From Bradyrhizobium sp. CCGB01 (GTDB lineage Bacteria; Pseudomonadota; Alphaproteobacteria; Rhizobiales; Xanthobacteraceae), in NCBI RefSeq assembly GCF_024199795.1, contig NZ_JANADK010000001.1, positions 6,510,001-6,574,000 on the forward strand: DNA of 64,000 nt, read 5' to 3'. Under the pieces are notes generated by a model. It had not been told where the DNA came from and ran no database searches. It saw only the letters and a list, made by a program, of their open reading frames with translations. This document shows positions 44,080-52,575 of this stretch, in pieces (within the stretch, counting starts at the first letter, position 1; every line of letters starts with the position of its first letter). The position numbers and the translations under genes were made by a program.

Positions 44080-44319
44080 ATGAAAGCTTACGCAATCGCT
44101 GCCATCGTTGTGCTCGTAACTACGTTCTTTATATTCAGGGACACACCGTCGCCAGATGACTGGACGGCCATCCAAATGCTAGCCCCTGTTCGATCGATCG
44201 ACGGGGGCGTTATCCAAGGCGTTGTGATGAGGCGTTGGAACGCGGAACACAACACTTGGGAATTTCGAGCCGCTTCAGCGGAGGAGCGAAAGCAATACCC
44301 AATCACAATGAAGAGGTAG
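44080..44319 (+). CDS. Small membrane-anchored or exported hypothetical protein
   Basis: A 79-residue protein with one N-terminal hydrophobic segment (MKAYAIAAIVVLVTTFFIFR) and a short polar remainder ending EERKQYPITMKR. It is 34 bases after the methyltransferase, so possibly co-transcribed. No family recognised. Confidence 0.55.
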   Translation: MKAYAIAAIVVLVTTFFIFRDTPSPDDWTAIQMLAPVRSIDGGVIQGVVMRRWNAEHNTWEFRAASAEERKQYPITMKR

Positions 44320-44357
44320 TCAGTACGGCGCTCCCGTTGCGTGCATGGCGTTGTAGA

Positions 44358-45360
44358 TTAGGGTCGGCGCCTAGCAAAGCTCTGGCGAGGGCCTGCCGTC
44401 CCGCCCCCGCTCCCTGCGTGGGCAAGACGGCCTGATTTGAAAGATAGCGCTGCACGAAGGCGTTCATTAAGACGCGGCGGATAGTAACAGCGCAGCAGCT
44501 CCTGCACCATTCCGGGGATGCTCGCGATGGTCCCGCCGACACCACTTCCCAGAGCCGTTATCAGGTGCTGCATGTATTGCCGGGGCGCCGTCCCGGAATT
44601 CGGGAGCGGCTTCATCGTGGCCTCGCCAGCCCGTGCGAGCTCGGCGAAATCACCATTGCCTCGAGCGTAGTTTCGGCGCCCCCGGGTTTTGATCGTCGCA
44701 TTGCGAAGGCTGGAGGGAGAGATGATACCCTCCGCAGCATTGGAGCCGGCCGCTGTGGCTGCCTCCTCCAAGACGAGCAAATTGCGGTATTCGCTCCTTG
44801 CCTCGCGCCAAGCGCCGGCATCGGCCGGATTATGAGCCGCGATCGACCGCTCCATGGCGTCGTCGAGAGAGCCGCGGACGCCCCGCAGCGCTTCCTTCAA
44901 CTGCGGATCAGCCGTACCCCGTGCCGCCCGTTCGAGCCTTGACGTAAGCGCCTGGTAGGCTTCCCGGAGATCTGGCCGTTATTGCTCGCCTGCGTCCTGC
45001 CAATATCCCTGACCACATCCTCGATGATCGGGGACCGCATGGCCGGCGGCACCATTGCGTGATAATCGCGCGCCGTATCCACAAGATCCGTGACGATCTA
45101 ATTATCCATGTGCAGCGTGTTGTTCGCTGCCAGCCGATCGAAGTTGCCCCCGATCCGGTTGAATGCCTGATCCATGACCTCCGGAGTGGCCCGGTTTGCA
45201 TCCTCACCAGCGCGGCGAAGCGCAGCCGCAGTGAATTGCTCCCCTTGATTGGTTTGCATGCGCGACGCGGTGCCGCCGCTGCCGGGGATAGGGCCGTCGT
45301 CCGGGTCGCACTCGTACTGCCGACCTGCGAGTACATGGTCGTGACGCCGCCAGCAGAGGT
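44358..45360 (-). pseudogene. Degraded phage protein gene (nonsense and frameshift)
   Basis: Reading the minus strand from about 45360, one frame gives MQTNQGEQFTAAALRRAGED, then VMDQAFNRIGGNFDRLAANN, and meets a TAG at 45098-45100 where the flanking frame continues IVTDLVDTARDYHAMVPPAM. Near 44961-44966 a one-base loss moves the frame to EAYQALTSRLERAARGTADP and on through LRGVRGSLDDAMERSIAAHN to 44358. The coherent protein is a helical phage-type protein of unknown exact role, probably structural. The left end is approximate. Confidence 0.7.
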
Positions 45361-45533
45361 GGAAAACCTAATTCTTCAGATCAAACTGGAGTTGCAGCTC
45401 TGGATCTAGCAATCGAATTGGCTGGTAACGCGGCGAAGCCCTGATCTGGTTAGACCCTCGGGTTTATGCTGTGGCCGCAAACAGACCTACGCAATCGTTC
45501 GTCAGGAAGTGCTAAGTTCTCGAAGGTAACGAC

Positions 45534-45561
45534 GGCCGGTTCGCAGACGTTCAAACCGGCC
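45534..45561. repeat. Inverted repeat in degraded region
   Basis: Perfect GGCCGGTT/AACCGGCC arms around 12 bases. No T run follows, so a terminator role is uncertain. The region 45361-45606 holds no supported gene. Confidence 0.4.
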
Positions 45562-45606
45562 CTCTAATTCCCTCGTAAGAGGCGACCACCGTTGTGCCGC
45601 TAAGTT

Positions 45607-45911
45607 GTGGCGTCCACGCAGTTCATGATAGGGATTTCGGAGCCGGCCTCAATCGCGGAGACTGATGTGCAGATCAAGCTGCCCGAGACAGACCTCAAGT
45701 CAGTGCAAAGCCTTGGTAGCTTTGAGCTCAAAGACGAAGGCGGCAGACACGTCGGTCAATACTTCTTCGGAAAGGGTTACGGCCGAACCGTCTTCCTATT
45801 CGGGAAGTACAGGGCACGTTCAAGACCCACGCTGAGTGTCAAGCTTTCATTGATGGCGTGACCGCTGTGATCGCTGACAATCGCGGGGCGCGCAGCGAGG
45901 CGACTAGTTGA
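45607..45911 (+). pseudogene. Small hypothetical gene with frameshift
   Basis: The first frame reads through PETDLKSVQSLGSFELKDEG and RHVGQYFFGKGYGRTVFLFG to KY. From about 45808-45811 a one-base loss moves the sensible frame to QGTFKTHAECQAFIDGVTAV and IADNRGARSEATS before TGA at 45909-45911. The joined product of about 100 residues is self-consistent. Function unknown. The exact start is uncertain (GTG 45607 or ATG 45625). Confidence 0.55.
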
Positions 45912-46173
45912 CCTGAGCTGAGTGATTGGAAGCTTGCCGCCAGCCCCGTCCAAAGCGGACGTTGTGCTGGCCTAGCCTGAAAAGCGGCTCAAGGCTTACA
46001 GCGCCGGTCCGATGGCGACTTCAGACGCAATTACGGCATCATCCTCGGCGCATTTCTATATCTGAGATCTGTCAGTGCAGCGCGGGGCGATCCTGGCGTT
46101 GGGCCGGGTTGGCACCGGTCATCTGCTCAGTTGCGGTGAGCTAGATAGCTGCAAGTCGTTACGGCGCAGGCAG
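45912..46173. other. Gene-free degraded stretch
   Basis: No frame here gives a recognisable protein. It lies between two pseudogenes and may be further decayed recombinase or phage sequence. Confidence 0.4.
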
Positions 46174-46839
46174 GTGATGAAAAAGAACCCACCCGAATTA
46201 TGGATCAGAGCAACTGGTCTCTACGGGCAATCGTTGACAAAAGTATTTTTCTCAAGGCTCAAGAGCTTCTGAAAGAGCAGTATGTCAGGCTTCGGATGAG
46301 CAATTGTTGAAAAAGCTGCGAGACGAGCTCGCAGCAAATTGCAAGTTGAGCATCTCGATAATGGCGACGACGGACGGCGTGCCGAGCCCGCCTCTTTATG
46401 CATATCGTTCGGCAGCCGGCGGGAAGCCTTCCGCCCGGGGCGGCTATGTGAACTCAGATCGCGATTTCGATTATCTTGACCCGCGCCGACAATCTGATGC
46501 TGAACTGCGGCAGGAGGCATCGAAGCTTGCCCCGCGCATTCGAGTATTTGGCGCTGCGGCCGTTTGGGACGGTGACGCCTAATGGCTCGCTACTACATCG
46601 CGCCGCAACACGCGCCCCATGGCTGATACATCGACAGAGAGTTCATTTTGGCGCTGAGGCTGGATCCAGCAATAAACAGAGAGGTGATGGACTATTTCCT
46701 ATTGCCGCTGAGCTAAACGGCCAAGGAACGAATTAATCTTACGGCGAAGACGCGGCCCCAATTTGCAGTCTATCGTTGCCCTACAATTGAGGACGTCTTG
46801 CGAGCAATCATGACCAAAGTGGCGGCCCTACCGACATAA
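46174..46839 (+). pseudogene. Serine site-specific recombinase, C-terminal remnant
   Basis: Pieces in shifting plus-strand frames line up with the C-terminal half of large serine recombinases: MKKNPPELWIRA, then RAIVDKSIFLKAQELLKEQY, then DEQLLKKLRDELAANCKLSI with PSPPLYAYR, then RDFDYLDPRRQSDAELRQEA, and finally LALRLDPAINREVMDYFLLP with a TAA stop inside the last block and KERINLTAKTRPQFAVY to TAA at 46837-46839. At least two frameshifts and one nonsense codon. The catalytic N-terminal domain was not found. It marks a past insertion element. Confidence 0.65.
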
Positions 46840-46924
46840 GGGCCTTACGAGGCAACTGCACGACTGTGCGTCAGAAGACGTTCGCCGCGTCTCGTGATTG
46901 GTTCGTCTCTCCTGATTGGCTTGT

Positions 46925-47428
46925 TTATCTGGCGGGCAAATGGCGACGGACGAACCGCTGAAGATTCCCGGCCTCGAAAAGGTAGCCGCGTATCCCCGCT
47001 CCGTTCGCCGCTTCGATGTCAGTGAACTTGTCGCCTATGAGAAAGCTGCGTGCAGAATCAACCGGAAAGCGATTCATGATCTTCGTGATCATGCCGGGCT
47101 TGGGCTTTCGGCAGGTGCACGAAGTGCGATAAAGCTCAACGCTTGCATCAGGATGATGTGGACAATACTCGAACGCATCTATGTGAGCGCCAATTTTTGC
47201 CAGCTCCTCTGACATCCAGATATGAAGAGCTCTGATATCGGCTTCCTTGTACAATCCCCTAGCAACTCCTGACTGGTTCGTGACTACGAAGGCAAAATAT
47301 CCGGCGTCATTAACGGCCTTCACAGCTTCCCGCGCGCCTCGCATCCACCTGAATTTAGCTGTGTCATGGAGATAGCCTACGTCCTCATTTAGAACGCCAT
47401 CGCGGTCAAAAAACACGGCGGGCTTCAT
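46925..47428 (-). CDS. gmhB: D-glycero-D-manno-heptose 1,7-bisphosphate phosphatase-like HAD protein
   Basis: A 167-residue HAD-fold phosphatase. The nucleophile motif is FFDRDGVLNED (D8, D10). The GmhB-type zinc loop is present as C89-x-H91 and C104-x-C106 (YCPHHPD; TSCTCRKPKPGM). The late motif is FLIGDKFTDIEAANGAGI. It removes a phosphate during ADP-heptose or GDP-heptose synthesis for surface polysaccharide. The gene is intact although flanked by decayed sequence; other heptose-pathway genes are not in the window. Confidence 0.88.
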   Translation of the reverse strand: MKPAVFFDRDGVLNEDVGYLHDTAKFRWMRGAREAVKAVNDAGYFAFVVTNQSGVARGLYKEADIRALHIWMSEELAKIGAHIDAFEYCPHHPDASVELYRTSCTCRKPKPGMITKIMNRFPVDSARSFLIGDKFTDIEAANGAGIRGYLFEAGNLQRFVRRHLPAR

Positions 47429-47439
47429 TTTGAGTACTC

Positions 47440-47627
47440 TTACAAAGTATGCTGCGATGAAGTCGGCTGGATAACTGCTCGCATCGAAAAAGCGTCCCGA
47501 AAAGCCCGCTTGGAATAGCTAGTAGCTCGCCCGACTCCAGGGTTGCGCAAACGAACTCCAGCTCCTCCACCGTTTTCGGAAATGAGTACAACACCCGAGC
47601 TTTCAAGTGCTTCTTGCATTTTCCTAC
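47440..47627 (-). pseudogene. XRE-type regulator, C-terminal remnant
   Basis: The minus-strand frame reads VGKMQEALESSGVVLISENG and GGAGVRLRNPGVG, ending with TAA at 47440-47442. The LExxGVxxISENGGGAGVRLR ending is characteristic of short rhizobial XRE regulators. The HTH half is missing and the 5' side abuts the ERF-like relic, so the fragment probably makes no functional protein. Confidence 0.5.
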
Positions 47628-47770
47628 CCCGATGTAATCGCCGGACCTCCCGGCGCCGCCGGGTCGCAAGTGGCTCCGAGCCCCAAGGGGAAGCCGGGCA
47701 AGGCGCTGTTAAATCGACCGGCGGTCCTTGAGCCTCAGCAATCTGCTGACCTACGGGAGCGGTTGTTAGT
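47627..47770 (+). pseudogene. Relic of an ERF-type gene
   Basis: The plus-strand frame PDVIAGPPGAAGSQVAPSPK, GKPGKALLNRPAVLEPQQSA, DLRERLL parallels the middle of the intact ERF protein ([46 protein letters not shown]). It is a second, decayed copy or a fragment from a related element. No domain of the ERF core remains. Confidence 0.55.
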
Positions 47771-48079
47771 CCCGTTCATGATCCCGCCAAGCCAAGCACG
47801 GCCAATTATGATGCTTCATCGCAGGCCCGGCTGGAGGCCACGGGTCTCAATGGATATCGAGCAACTCGTCTACGAGGTTAAACGACTCTACGATGCCGCA
47901 TGCATGCTGGTTCGGATTGCTACGATTATCAAGAAGGATAGCCCCCAATTCTGCGCTGCTTGCAAAACGAGTATCTGCTCAATGCCTTCTTAGTCTGACA
48001 GTCAGTCGATCAGCTCGGAAGTGTAATTATCCCCGATCGCTTGTGCGGACTACAGGTAAGAGCAGCTGATCCGAACTGC
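47771..48079. other. Gene-free stretch before the polysaccharide cluster
   Basis: No supported gene. A short frame SYDASSQARLEATGLNGYRA style segment near 47805-47870 may be another phage fragment, but it is too short to assign. Confidence 0.4.
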
Positions 48080-49060
48080 TCAGCTTTCGAAGTACTTGAG
48101 CGCAGAAAGCACCGGTGAAGACGTTTTGGACAAATAGGACTCGTAAGCGCGGCGGACTCCATCCTCGAGCGAGGTCGTGGCGCACCAGCCGAGCTTTGCG
48201 AGCCGACTGACGTCCAGTAGCTTGCGCGGCGTGCCGTCGGGGCGCGAAGTGTCGAAACCGATCTCGCCGCCGTAGCCGACGATGGCGGCCACGACCCGCG
48301 CGAACTCGGCGATGGTGATATCCTCGCCGGTGCCGATGTTGACCAGCTCCGCGCTCGAATAGGTCTTCATCAGGTGCACGCAGGCATCCGCCATGTCGTC
48401 GACATAGAGGAACTCGCGCCGCGGCGTGCCGGTGCCCCACACGATGACGCTCTTTGCGCCTGCGACTTTTGCCTCATGGAAGCGGCGGATCAAAGCGGCG
48501 ACGACGTGGCTCAGCTCGGGGTGATAATTGTCACCGGGGCCGTACAGATTGGTCGGCATCACGCTGATGAAGTCGCTGCCATACTGGCTGCGATAGGCCT
48601 CCGCCATCTTGATGCCGGCGATCTTGGCGATCGCATAGGGCTCGTTGGTCGGCTCCAGCGGGCCTGTTAGCACCGAATCCTCGCGCAGCGGCTGCGGCGC
48701 CAGCTTCGGATAGATGCAGGACGAGCCCAGAAACATCAGCTTCTCGGCGCCGTTCTGATGCGCGGCCTGGATCACGTTCGCCGCAATCGCGATGTTGTCG
48801 TAGATGAACTCGGCGCGCAGCGTGTCGTTGGCGACGATGCCGCCGACCTTGGCCGCGGCGAGGAAGATCACTTGCGGCCGCGTCTTCGCGAACCAGTCGA
48901 ACACGGCGGCCTGGTTGCGGAGATCGACCTCGCGCCGGTCGACCGTGACGAGCCGAACGTCCTCCCGCGCCAGCCGGCGCACCAGCGCGGCGCCGACCAT
49001 GCCGCGATGGCCGGCGACATAGACGCTCTTGCCCCTCAGCTCAAACGGTGCGTTTGCCAC
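48080..49060 (-). CDS. fcl: GDP-L-fucose synthase
   Basis: Converts GDP-4-keto-6-deoxy-mannose to GDP-L-fucose (epimerase-reductase). The 326-residue protein has the Rossmann motif [16 protein letters not shown] and the SDR catalytic set S113/S114 in GSSCIYP with Y142 and K146 in [11 protein letters not shown], plus [16 protein letters not shown] substrate contact [16 protein letters not shown]. It starts with GTG at 49060, overlapping the gmd 3' end by 20 bases, so the two are coupled. Confidence 0.95.
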   Translation of the reverse strand: MANAPFELRGKSVYVAGHRGMVGAALVRRLAREDVRLVTVDRREVDLRNQAAVFDWFAKTRPQVIFLAAAKVGGIVANDTLRAEFIYDNIAIAANVIQAAHQNGAEKLMFLGSSCIYPKLAPQPLREDSVLTGPLEPTNEPYAIAKIAGIKMAEAYRSQYGSDFISVMPTNLYGPGDNYHPELSHVVAALIRRFHEAKVAGAKSVIVWGTGTPRREFLYVDDMADACVHLMKTYSSAELVNIGTGEDITIAEFARVVAAIVGYGGEIGFDTSRPDGTPRKLLDVSRLAKLGWCATTSLEDGVRRAYESYLSKTSSPVLSALKYFES

Positions 49061-50111
49061 TGCCAGCGTCCCGTTTTGCCTCGGCCAGATCGCTTGCCAT
49101 CATCTCCTCGACGAGCTGGGCGAAGCTGCGCTTCGGCATCCAGCCGAGCACCTCGCGCGCCTTGCTGGCGTCGCCGACGAGGAGATCGACCTCGGTCGGA
49201 CGGAAATAGGTCGGATCGATCTTCACCACAATCTTGCCGCTCGTCTCATCGACGCCGGTCTCCTCGACGCCCTTGCCCCGCCAGGCGATGCGGCGGCCGA
49301 CATGGGCAAACGACAGCTCGACCATCTCGCGCACCGAGCGCATCTCGCCGGTGGCGAGCACGAAATCGTCGGGCTTGTCGGCCTGCAGGATCCTGTGCAT
49401 GCCCTCGACATAGTCCCGGGCATGGCCCCAGTCGCGCTTGGCCGAGAGATTGCCGAGATAGAGCGTCTGTTCCAGCCCGACCTCGATACGCGCGACGCCG
49501 CGGGTGATCTTGCGGGTCACAAAGGTCTCGCCGCGGATCGGGCTCTCATGGTTGAACAGGATGCCGTTCGACGCGAACATGCCGTAGGCTTCGCGGTAGT
49601 TCACCGTGATCCAGTAGCCGTAGAGTTTGGCAACGCCGTAGGGCGAACGCGGATAGAACGGCGTCGTCTCCTTCTGCGGGATCTCCTGCACCAGGCCGTA
49701 GAGCTCGGAGGTCGAGGCCTGGTAGAACCGCGTCTCCTTCTCCATGCCGAGGATGCGGATCGCTTCCAAGAGGCGCAGCACGCCGATGGCGTCGGCGTTG
49801 GCGGTATATTCCGGGCTCTCGAAGCTGACGGCGACGTGGCTTTGAGCTGCGAGATTGTAGATCTCGGTCGGCCGGATCTGCTGCACCAGGCGGATCAAAT
49901 TGGTCGAGTCCGTCATGTCGCCATAGTGCATCAGGAACGGCACGTTGCCGACATGCGGGTCCTGGTAGAGATGGTCGACCCGCGCGGTGTTGAACGAGGA
50001 CGAGCGCCGCTTGATGCCGTGCACGACATAGCCGAGCGACAGCAGATATTCGGCGAGATAGGCGCCGTCCTGACCGGTCACGCCGGTGATTAAAGCCACC
50101 CGCTTCGTCAT
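49041..50111 (-). CDS. gmd: GDP-mannose 4,6-dehydratase
   Basis: Makes GDP-4-keto-6-deoxy-D-mannose from GDP-mannose, first step toward GDP-fucose or related sugars. A 356-residue SDR enzyme: NAD(P) motif [18 protein letters not shown]134-E136 in STSELYG, and Y158/K162 in [14 protein letters not shown] at 50111; upstream in-frame residues are non-conserved. It is transcribed with fcl. Confidence 0.97.
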   Translation of the reverse strand: MTKRVALITGVTGQDGAYLAEYLLSLGYVVHGIKRRSSSFNTARVDHLYQDPHVGNVPFLMHYGDMTDSTNLIRLVQQIRPTEIYNLAAQSHVAVSFESPEYTANADAIGVLRLLEAIRILGMEKETRFYQASTSELYGLVQEIPQKETTPFYPRSPYGVAKLYGYWITVNYREAYGMFASNGILFNHESPIRGETFVTRKITRGVARIEVGLEQTLYLGNLSAKRDWGHARDYVEGMHRILQADKPDDFVLATGEMRSVREMVELSFAHVGRRIAWRGKGVEETGVDETSGKIVVKIDPTYFRPTEVDLLVGDASKAREVLGWMPKRSFAQLVEEMMASDLAEAKRDAGSGKRTV

Positions 50112-50647
50112 ACTATCCTTGTCCCCAAATTGGAGCGAGCGCGTTGCGATCAATCATAAAGTGCCGCTGATACCATTTGAACATTGCGGCCGCCTCGTCA
50201 AGCTCGGGTCACCGCGACAAGAAACACGAGTTCCGGAAGAGCGAACGAACAAGGCCGAAACGCTTGATGGCCCCATCGCGCAAAAGGTGCGTTAAGATTG
50301 TGATACACTTATAAGTATATCCAAGGCAATCAATTGCAACATGTTCCCAAACTAGCTAATAGCTCGCCAAAAGTATTTCGTGACTCGCCGGAGTCGGGCC
50401 GCTAAGACGCCGTTACACAACCGCCCGCCTAGCAAGCGTGCCAGGAAAATTAAGCTGCCGTGCCGCTTAAATTGTCTCAAGGAAACTCTCGGACGCCAGC
50501 AGCTACGCGGTTGGGAATCAACGGTTCTCCGCGTAGCGATCTCTGAATGTGATTTTGCCCTGCGGGCTTTTCGCCCGTGGAACATTGGACACGGGCTGAC
50601 TCTCTCTCGTGCTGGAACTGAAACACCGGTAAATAACGAAGTCCGAG
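50112..50647. other. Divergent promoter region of polysaccharide genes
   Basis: About 540 bases between gmd and the dehydratase gene, with AT-rich stretches at 50290-50345. No convincing gene. It probably holds promoters for both directions; the best landmark is the palindrome at 50303-50320. Confidence 0.5.
50303..50320. promoter_or_regulatory. AT-rich palindrome between gmd and dehydratase gene
   Basis: ATACACTTATAAGTATAT is an 18-base palindrome with one mismatched pair and a perfect ACTTATAAGT core. It could be a regulator site or contain a TATAAG-type -10 element; no matching -35 is clear. Confidence 0.35.
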
Positions 50648-52573
50648 ATGAGCGAATTAATGACACGTCTTTCGCATCTCACCTTGCGCAATTTCCTGAT
50701 CGCGCTCCACGACCTGCTGGCGACCACGGCGGCGCTGTTCGCAGCGGTCTACCTGCGTTTCGAGGGTGGCCACGGCTTCTTCGACCGCCTGCCGTTGCTA
50801 TTCCAGATCCTGCCCTACTTCCTCGCCTTCAGCATGGTCGTGTTCTTCCTCTTCAACCTGACCACGACGAAATGGCGCTTCATCTCGCTGCCTGACGCGC
50901 TGAACATCATCCGCGTCGCGACCGTGCTGACGGTTGCCCTCCTGGCGCTCGACTACATCTTCGTCGCCCCCAACGTCCGCGGCGCCTTCTTCCTCGGCAA
51001 GGTGACCATCGTCCTCTACTGGTTCCTCGAGATAACGTTCCTCACCGCGTTGCGCATAGCTTACCGGCACTTCCGCTATACGCGCGTGCGGCGTCGTGCC
51101 AAGGGCCAGAATGCCGCGCCGACACTGCTGATCGGCCGCGCCGCGGATGCCGAGGTGCTGCTGCGCGGCATTGAGAGCGGCGCGATCAAGCGCATCTGGC
51201 CGGTCGGCGTCTTGTCGCCGTCGAGTGCAGATAGCGGCCAGTTGATCCGCAACGTGCCGGTGCTGGGCAGTATCGACGACATCGAGGACGTCTTCGCCGA
51301 TTTCGCCAAGCGCAACAAGGCGATTGCGCGCGTGGTCATGACGCCGTCGGCATTCGAGCCCGAAGCGCATCCGGAATCGATCCTGATGCGGGCGCGCAAG
51401 CTGGGTGTGATCGTCAACCGCATGCCCTCGCTGGAGAGCGGCGATACGCCGCGACTCACGGCGGTCGCGGTCGAGGACCTCCTGCTGCGGCCGAGCGAGA
51501 CAATCGACTATGCGCGCCTCGAAGCCCTGATCAAGGGCAAGGCGGTGATCGTCACCGGCGGCGGTGGCTCGATCGGCTCCGAGATCTGCGAGCGCGTCGT
51601 CGCCTTCGGCGCCGCGCGCCTCTTGATCGTGGAAAATTCCGAGCCGGCGCTCTACGCGGTCACGGAAACGCTCGCTGCGCACGGCACGGCTGCCGAGATC
51701 GAAGGACGGATCGCCGACATCCGCGACCGCGAGCGGATCATGCGCCTGATGGCGGAGTTCAAGCCGCACATCGTGTTCCACGCCGCCGCGCTCAAGCACG
51801 TGCCGATCCTGGAGCGCGACTGGAGCGAGGGCGTCAAGACCAACATCTTCGGCTCGATCAACGTTGCCGATGCGGCGCACAGCGCCGGCGCCGAAGCCAT
51901 GGTGATGATCTCGACCGACAAGGCGATCGAGCCGGTGTCGATGCTCGGTCTCACCAAGCGCTTCGCCGAGATGTACTGCCAGGCGCTCGACCACGATCTT
52001 GTCGCGGGGAGCGGCGGTGCGAGGCCGCCGATGCGGCTGATCTCCGTACGGTTCGGCAACGTGCTGGCGTCGAACGGCTCGGTGGTGCCGAAGTTCAAGG
52101 CCCAGATCGAGGCTGGCGGCCCCGTGACGGTGACCCATCCCGACATGGTCCGCTACTTCATGACCATCCGCGAGGCCTGCGATCTCGTCATCACGGCGGC
52201 AACGCATGCGCTCGGAACGCAGCGTCCCGATGTCTCGGTCTACGTGCTCAACATGGGCCAGCCCGTGAAGATCGTCGATCTCGCCGAGCGGATGATCCGC
52301 CTCTCGGGCCTCCAGCCCGGCTACGATATCGAGATCGTGTTCACGGGCATGCGGTCGGGCGAGCGCCTGCACGAAATCCTGTTCGCCTCCGAGGAGCCGA
52401 CCCGCGAGATCGGTGTCGCCGGCATCATGGCCGCGCAGCCGAACGAGCCGCCGATGCAGACGCTGCGCAAATGGATCGCGGCGCTGGAGCAGGCGATCGC
52501 GCGGGACGATCGGGCCACGATCAAGACGATCCTGAAGGATGCTGTCCCGGAATTCGGGTCGACCGCGGCCTGA
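50648..52573 (+). CDS. Membrane nucleotide-sugar 4,6-dehydratase (WbpM/CapD/FlaA1 long form)
   Basis: A 641-residue protein. Four hydrophobic spans occupy about residues 10-135, then a CoA-binding-like domain (PTLLIGRAADAEVLLRGIES), then an SDR dehydratase domain with VTGGGGSIGSEICERVVAFG near residue 300. It probably makes a UDP-4-keto-6-deoxy-HexNAc for surface glycans. The active-site stretch reads STDKAIEPVSMLGLTKR: K437 is present, but the position equal to the catalytic Met of WbpM (Tyr in other SDRs) is Leu433. A glycosyltransferase follows 2 bases later. Confidence 0.9.
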   Translation: MSELMTRLSHLTLRNFLIALHDLLATTAALFAAVYLRFEGGHGFFDRLPLLFQILPYFLAFSMVVFFLFNLTTTKWRFISLPDALNIIRVATVLTVALLALDYIFVAPNVRGAFFLGKVTIVLYWFLEITFLTALRIAYRHFRYTRVRRRAKGQNAAPTLLIGRAADAEVLLRGIESGAIKRIWPVGVLSPSSADSGQLIRNVPVLGSIDDIEDVFADFAKRNKAIARVVMTPSAFEPEAHPESILMRARKLGVIVNRMPSLESGDTPRLTAVAVEDLLLRPSETIDYARLEALIKGKAVIVTGGGGSIGSEICERVVAFGAARLLIVENSEPALYAVTETLAAHGTAAEIEGRIADIRDRERIMRLMAEFKPHIVFHAAALKHVPILERDWSEGVKTNIFGSINVADAAHSAGAEAMVMISTDKAIEPVSMLGLTKRFAEMYCQALDHDLVAGSGGARPPMRLISVRFGNVLASNGSVVPKFKAQIEAGGPVTVTHPDMVRYFMTIREACDLVITAATHALGTQRPDVSVYVLNMGQPVKIVDLAERMIRLSGLQPGYDIEIVFTGMRSGERLHEILFASEEPTREIGVAGIMAAQPNEPPMQTLRKWIAALEQAIARDDRATIKTILKDAVPEFGSTAA

Positions 52574-52575
52574 CC

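Noticed and set aside
46916..47212. Plus-strand open frame opposite gmhB
   Set aside because: gmhB on the minus strand has complete HAD and zinc-loop motifs; the opposite frame has none.
47406..47669. Minus-strand 87-codon frame between gmhB and the ERF relic
   Set aside because: The neighbouring frame reads the XRE-type ending ISENGGGAGVRLR, which is the better explanation of this DNA.
31802..48079. tRNA gene and direct-repeat attachment sites bounding the acquired region
   Set aside because: No cloverleaf-type sequence and no matching repeat pair could be found by eye at the two borders, so no att sites are claimed.
50798..52372. A 524-codon minus-strand open frame opposite the CapD-like gene
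   Set aside because: Composition is typical of an antisense shadow, and the plus-strand gene is intact and recognisable.
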